From assembly GCA_964035575.1 (NCBI GenBank), contig OZ037908.1:1116001-1180000 (forward strand): DNA of 64,000 bases, given 5' to 3'. This document shows positions 35,232-45,123 of this stretch, in pieces. Every line of letters begins with the position of its first letter. Position 1 is the first letter of the stretch. Under the pieces are notes generated by a model. The model was given only the letters and a program-made list of their open reading frames with translations. It ran no database searches and had not been told where the DNA came from. This stretch comes from Rhynchopus sp. YZ270_cl-10 (lineage: Eukaryota; Euglenozoa; Diplonemea; Diplonemida; Diplonemidae). The position numbers were made by a program, and so were the translations under genes.

Positions 35232-36060
35232 CAGGGGGCGGGCCGAATACAAGGGGCGCCCCTTATATTTGGCGTGCCAAATCGGTAAAAATGGGCCAAA
35301 ATCCCCTCTCCCTCGGGGTGGATTTTTCAGGAGGCGGGTAAGGACTCGAGGCCGGAACCCTCGTTTTTCGGCGTTTCCGAAATCCGTCCGGCAAGTGGTG
35401 GGGTCATTTCGAAAAAATGGACCAATTTTTAGGTGTTTAAATTTCCCCCCATTTTTGGCCCTAACACACAGCTTACCCGTTTTCACTCGGTTTGTACACA
35501 TTTTCAGGCCATGTTTGACCTGAAAAGCCAGTTCATACGGGCACCAGACAGTTGTACGGGTGTTAGTGATCCCCGCGAAGCCATCCGCGAACTACGTGTA
35601 GGCAGTGAAGCTGCTCAGTACGCACATTCCATTTGCAACCGAAAGAGTGTGCCTTTGTACACCTACTGGTAAAAGACAAGGATCTGCCACTATCTGTGAA
35701 TTTACCAAAAGCCCCAGCCCCAGGCCACTACATCTCCTCACTAAAGCAGATAGGTCTATTCTCTTGAACTCCCCTCTTCGTATCGTATGAAACGACAATA
35801 GCAAGTGCAGCGAGTGGGTAAGGAAATCGCCCGCCGCAGGCGGGTTTTTTTGAAGTAACACTCAAATTTTGCACCTACTTTCTTCCCAACTGACGATTGA
35901 CACTGGCGGGCAGAGTCAAAAATGGGTTCCCAGAACAGCAAAAGGGGGTGCCCCTTATATTTAGCGGGCACCCCGCGAAAATTTCCCAAACCCTAGGTGC
36001 CCCTTGTATTTGGCATGCCCTTTGTATTTGGCCTGCCCCTTATATTCGGCCCCCCCCCTG
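35232..36060. mobile_element. 829-bp MITE with TA flanks
   Basis: The termini CAGGGGGCGGGCCGAATA and its near complement are flanked by TA at 35230-35231 and 36061-36062, as expected for Tc1/mariner-type insertion. Next to each end come repeated phrases such as CCCCTTATATTTGGC. The interior encodes nothing recognisable. Part of it (about 35370-35445) resembles part of element B. Confidence 0.7.
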
Positions 36061-36255
36061 TAACTTTTCTTACAATCCCCCCAAATGGGAAATCAAACGC
36101 GAGAGGAAAAAAAACGCCACAAAACCTACCGTTCTATTTTTCAAACCACTTTTTTTTTCTCCCCTCCCCGGCATACACAGCGTGCGGACAACTTATTCGG
36201 CATGTCTCCATCGTGGCGTTTCTTGGAGCCGTAAGACTGGCAACATGTGTTATGG

Positions 36256-36530
36256 TGGTCAAAACTTTGCACCCCAAACACCCTCAACAACGCCCGCCAA
36301 AAGGCGCCCCTTTCGTTGCTGGGAGTTGGTTCTCATTGTTTGATACCTGCACAGCAGGCATTCCTCTAAGTCCAATGCGTTTGGCCTGTCTGTGGCGTTG
36401 GCATCGAAGGCGCATGAAAACAGAGAGGGTCTGGTGGTAAATTTTGCGGTGTCACATTCCCTCATGTGGATCACTCACACCTGAGGTCATGTGCCACTGC
36501 ATGGGTCTGGGTACCTATGTACGTGGCTCT
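36256..36530 (+). mobile_element. Fragment of element A core
   Basis: AAACTTTGCACCCCAAACAC through the CGCCAAAAGGCGCCCC region matches 4660-4890 in the same orientation, with small insertions. No inverted-repeat ends accompany it, so it is a relic. Confidence 0.7.
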
Positions 36531-36716
36531 TCCCTCTCTACCTTCCTGATCTGTCAAAATATCAATAGATGCAATTGCCCTGAAACAAACCACACCCCGC
36601 CTCTTCCACACACCACATCACCACTGTGCAGTCTCTATTTTCTTCCCCTTCCCCTTCACACAAAACCCAACCCGCCCGCATACCCAAACACTTGCCCTAC
36701 AACGTTTGTTTTCCCC

Positions 36717-36774
36717 TGTTTTTGTTCGTTTTGTTTTGTTCTGTTCTGTTCCCCAACCCCCTTTCTCTTCAAGT
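36717..36774 (+). promoter_or_regulatory. Polypyrimidine tract and AG just before a start codon
   Basis: A long T/C-rich run broken only by single G residues ends CTCTTCAAG, one base before the ATG at 36775. In an organism that trans-splices this would be a good spliced-leader acceptor. It could also be the 3' end of a conventional intron in the 5' leader. Confidence 0.4.
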
Positions 36775-38621
36775 ATGTCTCCTGGTGAGGATGACATCGG
36801 ATTTAACTGCGAATCGCCATTGTCTGCTGATGAAATAGCCTTTCTTGAGGAAGAGAGCGTGGAGCGTGGAGAACATTGCGTCAAGGTACTTATCTTGTCC
36901 CGCTTGTTTGCTTGGCTCAATGGGTACAAGCAGCTGCAGAACGAGAAGCAGGAACAGGGCCCAACAGTTCTTGACATTGAAGACTCGCACGTGCAGATGC
37001 AGTTCATGCTTGGAGGATTCCAAAGACTGATGACCAAAGAAGACCTCAAGGGCGTGGAGGTGGCCGCAATAGAGAAAAGAATTACGGAGATGCTCGAGGA
37101 GTTGGGGGAACAAACCCGTGGCCTTGTGCTCATTGTCGTCGTGGACGAGGGTCAGAAGCTGGACGAGAAGTGTGAGGATGGTGCACGGTTTGCTCTGAGG
37201 TACCTGCGACAATTACAAGTGTATATGATGCGTGTGAAGGAGGCAGTGAGAATACTTCCTGTATGCACGGGAATCAACCCACAGACCCACCTCCAAATAA
37301 AACAGACGGCACAAATTATTCACTCAGCACACACGAGGAAGCTTTATTGAGCACGAAAGAGTTTGACCTCTTCCTCCGCACTGTACACGACAGCGCAAGC
37401 ACTTCTGGTTCTAGTGTTGATGAAGAACAAAAAAGCAGTGAGGAAGAAGACATGAGACTCTTCGCCGCTCTCACATGGCCGCGGGTGAGGCCTGTGATGA
37501 CGATGCAAGTTGAGGGATTCACTCTTTGTTGCCATAAAACAGAGCTCATGTGGGAGTCGGATACGAGTGTCCTCGATATCCGGTGCATTCTACAGGCAGC
37601 GGCAGATGGTGCGTACCTTGCACCCGACTCCAAGATACCCACAAATATGATTCGTCTCGTTCGATCCACTGGGGAGCAGTGTCCGGTGATTGACTTCAGC
37701 GTGCTCGAAAAAGTCAGAGCTCAATTGCTAAAAAGGGAGTTCTCCGAATGGATTCCCGACACAGTGCACCTCAAAGGACTGAGCAACAAGGGTTGGACGA
37801 CGTTTGAGGAGAACGCATTTCGCACTTTGGCCCTTTTCCTGTGCTTCTTCTATCACAGAAGGAAACTCTCACACCCCCTGCCAACTGTCCAGAAGACGTC
37901 TCGACTCACAGACTGGGTGCCTAAGTCGGTCAAGATGGTAAAGACCATAACGCTGAAGAAGAACAGGAGTCACAATCACCCCTTCAAGGGTCAAAGCCAC
38001 GAGCACCGCGAAGAACTCAGCCCACAATTTGTTAACTCGCTTAAGAAACTCAAGAAGACCGGCGACACGATTCTGCTGTATTGCGGTGGATCGGCAGCGT
38101 TGGACTTCATTTTGGTGATGAAGGGGAGGAACGCACTGCAGGTCCGCTACGCAGACGCAAAGCACACGGTTGACCCAAAGAACGTGAGGCCAAAAGCGGG
38201 TGAGATGCGCAAAAAGACAAAAAACGTCCACAACTCACTACGTGAACTTCTCGAAGGACAGTTCACCGTACCTAAATGGAAGGCCAGCAACCTCCTTCTC
38301 ATCACCAACTCACATTTCGAAGCTGCACATGTGATGAGTCCTCTGACGACAACGTGGGAACCAATGACGAGAGTTCTGTACTGTAGTACTGCAAAAAAGG
38401 CGGATGAAGACGAGGGAGAAGAAGAAGAAGAAGATGATGATGATGAAGATTATGATGAAGATGATGAAGAAGAAGAAGAAGAACAGGGGACGAGCAGGAA
38501 GCGGCAAAGGAAGCGGGGAGATAAGGGAAAGTCAGACGGAAGGGAGAAAAAAGCGAGGCGGGTTCAAGGTGGGAAGGGAGTGAAGGGAGGGAAGAAAGGT
38601 AAGAAGACTGGTAACAAATGA
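36775..38621 (+). CDS. Crinkler/RHS-like protein (NTPase remnant plus nuclease-like region)
   Basis: Two overlapping forward frames, 36775-37350 and 37263-38621, appear to be one gene; a short intron or loss of the frame could each explain this. The first part holds VLIVVVDEGQKLDEK, like the Walker B strand of the STAND-type NTPase in Crinkler and trypanosome RHS proteins. No P-loop is visible. The second part contains GDTILLYCGGSAALDFILV and ALQVRYADAKHT, which fits the core strands of the restriction-endonuclease-like domain at the end of such proteins. It then runs into an acidic E/D tract and a Lys/Arg-rich tail (RKRQRKRGDK), likely a nuclear-targeting signal. The family call rests on these motifs only. 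It is shorter than complete Crinkler/RHS members. Confidence 0.5.
38479..38575 (+). repeat. Gene tail duplicated downstream at 38957-39059
   Basis: About 95 bp encoding the basic tail of the gene at 36775 (from AGAACAGGGGACGAGCAGGA to GGGTTCAAGGTGGGAA) recur almost exactly 480 bp further on, beyond the stop codon. The second copy has an extra GGAAGC unit. It is a segment duplication or the remains of a second gene copy. Confidence 0.9.
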
Positions 38622-39438
38622 ACTGAAGAAGAAGAAGAAGAAGAAGAGGAGTCTTTACAAGATAAAGACGAGTATACAAGTAAACTAAAAAAGGGGGCGG
38701 GGGGAGATTCTTTTTTCCGTAGATGATGAGAGGAGTACGTACAGAGGGCGATACTGGGGAAGCAAAAAGACAAAAATTCTGATTTGTGTTTGTGTGTTTG
38801 TGTGTTTTGGGTTCCCCATCGATCCTCGTTCCAACCTTACTAACCGTAAGTGGTAAGCCCATGAGGGGCATGCTGCATTAGTCATTCTATATCTTGAAAG
38901 ACTCCTGAGTCGAAGCAAAGCTTCTTAAACAAGTTTACTGTAGAAGATGATGATGAAGAACAGGGGACGAGCAGGAAGCGGAAGCGGCAAAGGAAGCGGG
39001 GAGATAAGGGAAAGTCAGACGGAAGGGAGAAAAAAGCGAGGCGGGTTCAAGGTGGGAACGGTGGATCGAAAGGTACGTGATAGGGGCCCTGGGGAGGGTG
39101 ATCCTAGCACCAAAGAGAAAAAAGTGAATAGTGTCGCAAACAAACAAAAGGATTCTATTTTTTATTGAAAGGTAGTTGGTTGGTCTTGAAAGGTCATGAT
39201 GTATTTGTTTGTTTTTGACGGTTGGGTGGGGGGACACGAGATCACTCATAGGATCACCCGCAAAAGAAAATAAAATTACAAAACTTGGGAGACAGGTGAC
39301 GACATCTAGCATATAGCTATTGAATGAGAAGAGCTGTACTGTAGATGTGCTGCCTGTTAATTCATTTCACACACACACTACCACAGGGCACTCTCTTCTC
39401 CCACCCTCCCCCTCCCCCTCCCCTCCCTCAACTCCACA
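38622..39438. other. Spacer with duplicated gene tail
   Basis: It begins with a GAA repeat, then AT-rich sequence, the duplicated tail (38957-39059), and a C/T-rich leader (39380-39437, CCCTCCCCCTCCCC phrases) before the helicase start. No further gene seen. Confidence 0.6.
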
Positions 39439-42400
39439 ATGCGCCGCAAACCCAAACGCCCGCATCACACCAAGCGGGTTGTTTTTGCGTACCTCGAGAC
39501 CATGACTGACGTGGCGCCTGCAGTAGCTCTGTCTGAAGGCGACCTGGCAACATTGTGCGAGGAAGAGCTGTGGAATGTGTTCTACAAGAGCGCGCTTCGC
39601 TGCAGTGGTGAGGAGGCGAAGGACCGATTGGTTGGTACCCTCAATGGATGCGTCCGCGCTAAGAAGGTGGAGCAGGACAACAAAAGGCTGAAAGGCAAAC
39701 GCAACGCAATACGCAAAGACTTCACTGCGAAAGGCATCCGCATCGAAAGCAAGCTGAGCGGCGGGAAACAACAGGACAATTTGTGCAGCAGCATCGGGGG
39801 CTGCATCTGGGACCATGTAGGGCCCTTTCTGGACATCTCCTCCAGCAGAAGCAGAAGGAGCCTTAAGTTCTATTTTCTGATCCCTGACCCGGACTGTGCG
39901 GTGCTCGTTTTCATTAAACACGCGCTCGATGAGATGTACGAAATAGAATATCCACCGGACGTCACTTTCACGATCTACTCGGACATAGAATGCCCAAAGG
40001 ACAAAGGGATCGATAAAGGGGAGTACGGTGACAGCATTGTGTGGAAACAGTCGAAGATGCCAGAGAAGGAGGCCGTGCTAGCCCAGCTCCCTGCAGCGAC
40101 GGCGATGCAGAGTGGACTGCTTGCGTACACCCATCGTAAGGACATCATGGGCACTATTGCGAACCACAAAGCGGTGGTGCTTGTAGGGCCTACTGGGTGT
40201 GGTAAGTCCACGATAGTCCCGTTTCTTGTGAGGTTGGTGCAAAAGCTGAGTAGCATCGAAGGAAAGGTGTTGGTCGCCCAACCACGTCGTCTGCCTGTCA
40301 CGCAGCTTTGTGCTAGGGTAAAGCAGGTTGGCGAAGCTGTAGAAGGTGCGCTTCACTCAGAGACAAGCTACCGGATTGGTATGGACGATCGTACAACGGC
40401 GCGAACAACCTTGGAGTTTACCACCTACGGCTGTCTCGTGAAAATGCTGGCACGCAACCCACGTCTGGAAGGCTACTCTCACGTCTTCCTCGATGAAATC
40501 CACGAACGTCAATTAGACATGGACCTTGCGATCAGCCTTCTCATGCCTGAGGTGGCTTCGGAGGACGGCAGCTTGAAACTCATTCTGATGAGCGCCACAT
40601 GCTCTGTGGCACCGCTTCGTGAACATTTAAAACAGCCGCTTGAAGCGGAGAAGAACGCTTTGGAAACATCTGAACAGGTATCCCCTAAGGACTTCAGGGT
40701 ACTGCAGCTAGCCCATGCACTCCCAACAGATGAGGAGCGCCACCTCTCTGAAGAGAGCAACGACGTGACCTACCTCCCCGATAAAAGCAATGAGAAGCAG
40801 CATACGAAACACATCTCCTATCTGTACGACATTCTTGGACACATCCCACCGTGCAATGTACCACTCCATCCCAACCCTGGACTTCTCATCAGTGCCATCC
40901 ACGATGTTGCAGCGGCAAGGGATACTCCTCTGTACTACCTGAGGTCCGGCCTGCAGCAGGAAGCGTTAGCAGTGTGCACCAAGGTGAAGGATGGGAGGGC
41001 AGAGCATGTCTTTTCGTTGTCAGACAAATGGCCGGAGCTGACGCTCGAAGTGTCAGGGAAGGATGCAGGGGAGCATCGGCGGAAGGAGTTCTGCAATGAA
41101 GTGTGCATGGAAGGGGACGCCATCCTTCAGGAGGAGGCGGCAGCGTTTGCTCTCTTCGTGCTGGCAAGCGGTGCTGAGGTGCACGCAGTGCTGAAGAGGG
41201 TCGGCGACGTCGATACACTGCGCGCCGCAAAGTATCTCTGCCCCGGCTTCCGCCGCCCCTCCGACTCTCACAGCGACGGGCAGACCCTCTTCTTCCCTGC
41301 CGTTCACAACGCACTCCTTATAGAATCAGACGCCCTCCTCACACAAGACGCACGCCTCCACATTGCCGTCAAACTCGCCATATGGGTCTTCGAGAACCCA
41401 CGCCCGGACCACGGCAAACACATTCTTGTGTTCCTCCCTGGTCTCGCGCAAATTCGACGGGTAGAAAGGGAACTGCGTAGGCGTTTGCGCCGTGGGAACC
41501 ATGAAATCCACATCCTCCACTCCCGCCTTCCTTTAACCGTTCAAGAGCGTGTTAATACGGAGAGCAACGCAGTGAAGATCATCCTTGCCACCAACGCAGC
41601 AGAGTCGAGCCTGACCATCAAGGCGGTGGGGACCGTGATTGACTGCTGTTTGGGGCGGTTTGAGAAGGAGGAGCATGTGGTCATCACAGAGAGAAGCAGT
41701 CGTGACGCTGCCACACAACGTGCAGGACGTACCGGAAGGGTCTGCGATGGTCGTGTCTTCCGATTGATCACGGAGTTTGAATGGTACCTGCTCTCGGAGT
41801 ACCGCAACCCTGAGATCTTTGCCCGTGGTCTTGCTGGCCCCATGCGTACCCTGCTTGCAGCGCAGTCCTTCACCTCTGTCAAAGGGTCCTACTCTGTTAA
41901 GGAAATCCTCCGTCGCACCATCTTCAAAGCTGTAAAACACCACTACCAGAAACGCGGTGAGGCCAACCCCGAGGAATACATGATCGAGGCTGGGGCAGCG
42001 AAGTTGGTTCTCGAAGGGGCGCTGGAGGCAGTCGACGGGGTTCCTGTGGAAGAAGAGAAGGGAGATGGCCTTGATGTGACATACCGATTGACGAAGCTTG
42101 GGAGGCTGCAGGCAGCGTTGCCAGTCTCGTGGGAGTGGGCGCATTTCATATACATTGGGACGAAGCTAGGGATTGAGCAGGAGTGTGCGGTCGCGGCTGC
42201 GCTGTGTGCGACGTCGTCTGTCTTGTATGATGAAAACGATGCTAGCGGGCAGAGGACGTTTCTCGATTTCTGTGGTGGGACGTACAGCGATCCGATTGCC
42301 TGCATTGAGATCATGAATTTGTTTCTGCACAGCAGCAAATTCGGGATAGAGAACGAAGAGCAGTGGGACGTGGGTGAGGTGCGTGTCAACCGCAGTGGCG

Positions 42401-43867
42401 TGCTGCTTGCGAAGCAGACGGCAGAGTCTATACTCTCGACGATGGAGCGGCAGCATGGACGCCGCATGAAGACAAAGCTCAAGGAGGGCCCGCCCCTCTC
42501 GGCAGAGAAGAAGCGTCTCGTGCTCCTCGCATGGGCAACGTCCTTCCAGCAGCATATCTGCCGCTTTAGACCCTCCGAACAGCCAACCAGACGTCTCAAC
42601 GAAGTGCGCTTCAACAACGACGACCTCAAAAGACGCTCCGTATGTTATACCTTTCCCCAGCTCCGAGAGTGAGAGAGTGAGAGGGAGGGGGGAGTTGTAT
42701 TTTTGAGCTCGACTGAGATGATTTTCTTTTTCAAATTGTCAAAGAATCCGGCGCAGGATATAATGCCATATCTTTTCGTGAATTAATCCGTTCAACACAC
42801 ACACACACCATGCACAGATCGTTGTAATCGAACCTTCCCACACCGAGCAGGATGGGCTCAAGGCACTCTACCACTTCCTCAGTGTCAAGAAGGAGACGGA
42901 CACGGACCGCGGCCCCGACACAGTGAGCACACGACGTCTAGACAACGAGGACTGGGTGCACAAGGAGGCGCCCAGGATAGGAAGCGATCTCACGTTTGTA
43001 TGGAGCCCTCTCCTCTCCCCCTTCCCCTATATCCCCTTATCATTCTTCCCTTTGCAGAATTTGGTGACCTTCAAACCCACACAACGCACTGTGTTTGGGT
43101 TGGACCTGCGTGTCTGGCTTGCTGAGAAGTACTCGGCTAACAACGATGCGGTGGAGGTGATGGGCTGTGCACGCTGGCGTGCGCACTCCGAGCTGGACAA
43201 ATGGGTGCCGTACGGCAACACCGCGCTCTGCGACGGCAGTGATGCGGGGCCAAGGGTCAGCCTCTCCGGGATGTGCGCACCGCTGCTCTCCACGGAACCT
43301 CTGCTTGTCTTCCCGTCCCTTCTGCAGGAGTTCCGCAAGACTGCGGAAGACCGCAGCCTCTCCTCTCGCAACCAATTTGTTGTGCTCCCTTCGGACGACG
43401 GCTTTGTCGCCCTCCTCGCCTGCCTCATGACACGCACCCCTGTTGTGCGTGCATTCCAATACACTCAAGAGTCCTGCCCTGTTGATGACATCCCCGAAGA
43501 CTGGACGTCGCTCATGGTGAAGAACATCAACGTCGACTGCAGTGCAGGCAGCTGGGTGCGCAGCGCTGCCTTCAAACACGTCCGTCACCAGTTCATGTGT
43601 CTTCCGGAGGTCGACGATTCGGAGCGTCCAGGGTGCAGTGCGGATGGAGACAGCCTGGTGGCGTGTGTAGGCCTGCTGCTAGAGGCTGTGGGGTACGAAG
43701 CGAAGCTTGGCGACTACCTTGCAGACTCGAAGGAGCATGAAGAGCACCTTGCGGCCAAGCGTGGTGCGACCACATGTGTACCACCAATGAACTTCGACTA
43801 TGCCTCAGATGCAAAAGAGTTTGAAGCAGACTTTGACCTAGACGCGCTCTGGGCAGAGGCTGCTTAG
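39439..43867 (+). CDS. DEAH/RHA-type RNA helicase (DEIH box), three exons
   Basis: Exons 39439-42639, 42818-42997 and 43058-43867 give about 1,396 residues. Superfamily 2 motifs are in order: Walker A GPTGCGKST (about 250), Ia AQPRRLPVTQL, II DEIH (about 352), III SAT (about 384), V ATNAAESSLTI (about 720), and VI QRAGRTGR (about 760). These fit an ATP-dependent DEAH/RHA helicase that unwinds RNA or RNP. A winged-helix/HA2-like region follows. The N-terminal 240 residues and the last ~330 are not recognised; the final exon lacks a clear OB fold. DEIH is typical of the RHA/DHX9-DHX36 branch, so a role outside core splicing is more likely. All motifs look intact. The ATG follows a C/T-rich leader and in-frame stops lie upstream. 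Confidence 0.85.
42640..42817 (+). other. Helicase intron 1 (178 bp, phase 0)
   Basis: Donor GTATGT at 42640 and acceptor ATGCACAG ending 42817. The joined reading is RRS|IVVIEPSHTEQDG. The unspliced frame stops at 42672. The intron holds GA and CA microsatellites. The acceptor tract is CA-rich instead of pyrimidine-rich. Confidence 0.7.
42998..43057 (+). other. Helicase intron 2 (60 bp, in frame)
   Basis: Donor GTATGG at 42998 and acceptor TTCCCTTTGCAG ending 43057, with a strong pyrimidine tract. Its length is a multiple of three and it has no stop, so retention would insert 20 hydrophobic, Pro-rich residues. That composition differs from both neighbours, which favours an intron. Confidence 0.65.
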
Positions 43868-45123
43868 GAGGAAGGGAGGAAGGGAGGAAGGGGGGTTGTT
43901 GAGAGTGGAGAAGAGGGTTTAGTGTTTTTGGATTTTTTTTTTGGGGGTTGGTTTTGTGTGTGTGTGTGTGTGTGTGTGCAGTGTCACGTAGGAAGAAAAG
44001 TGGGGATGCGTTCAAGAATTAAATTCTTCCCAACCCCCTTTTTCGTCTTTGTTTTTCTTTATCCAAACGGCAAGTGGATGCGTAATAATTTCTAACTGTG
44101 TTCTTTTGTTGGGTGGGCCCTTCGCCAACAAAAATAAATACCAAACAGCTACGACAATACCTGAAGCTGTTTGGTATTTTTTTGTTGGCTTTCTCAGGCT
44201 TCCCGCCTAAAGAGGGGAGGACTCGGGGGGGGAACGTAGTACAAAGGCTTCGGCCAACATTGGGTACAGACCCGAATTCTCCCACCTGGTGGGATTACTC
44301 GGCGATTGTCGACACAACAAAAAAAAAGGGCACCAAATATCTCTCAATTTTGTCTCTACGGGTGGGAATAAAGGTTATTTTGAATGAGATGTGTGCAGAG
44401 TTTTTCAGACTCTGAGATTGTGAGGGGTGGGGGGGGAAACGTTTGGAAAAAATCATTTGATTGACAAAAGAATTAAAGGGTTGAAACCAGGTTTCTCCCA
44501 AGGCTTGTCCGGATTTTCTCAGACTTCTGGACTTCTCAGGCTTCCCGCCATACTGGGAGGGGGTGTTTTTTGAGTTTTTTTTATTTGCTGACCCGCAAAC
44601 CCGCATAGGTGAGTTGTCTTTACCTTCTAAGGAAACTATGGGACCATTTTTTTTTTTTGTGTCACCTCATGAAATGAAGGAGGAAATAGAAACAAAGCAC
44701 TTTGAACACACTTTGCGGTTGAGTGCCCTGCGTTGGCCGAGGTGTTTGCATGTCTCTATGTTTTGTGCTCTCGGCCCATTGTGGTCGGGTGGTGTGCCTG
44801 CATCAATGTATTGCATTTTGCAAAAGAAAAGGAGTTCGAACCAGAAAAAGATAGCGACACAAGAACGCCCCTATTGTTGTTTTCCCCCTTTTTTTAGTCC
44901 ACACCCGGGGTGGTCATTGTACCAAGGTACAGAGGGATTTTTGTATCAACATATATTTTGCGTACCCCTCATGCTTTTGTATTGCCTGTCGTTGGATAGG
45001 GGGTATGTGCATCGCAAACGGGCCCGCACTTTGCGTACACTCACAGAGGTGTGCTGTGTGCTGTGTGCCACTGACACCGTCACGTAACAGACACTACACA
45101 CACCACACACCACCAACTACACC
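43868..45123. other. Spacer with GT microsatellite, hairpin and dispersed repeat
   Basis: (GT)n at 43955-43978. A repeat at 43990-44095 (CAAGAATTAAATTCTTCCC, then TTTATCCAAACGGCAAGTGG) recurs at 62768-62860. A hairpin lies at 44124-44189. The phrase TTCTCAGGCTTCCCGCC occurs twice (44192 and 44533). A segment at 44298-44330 (GGGATTACTCGGCGATTGTC) matches 51089-51115 inside element D. No gene recognised. Confidence 0.6.
44124..44189. other. Long perfect-arm hairpin
   Basis: GCCAACAAAAATAAATACCA plus AACAGCT pairs almost fully with AGCTGTTTGGTATTTTTTTG plus TTGGC across a 14-base loop. It could be a cruciform or the two ends of a very small foldback element. Confidence 0.75.
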
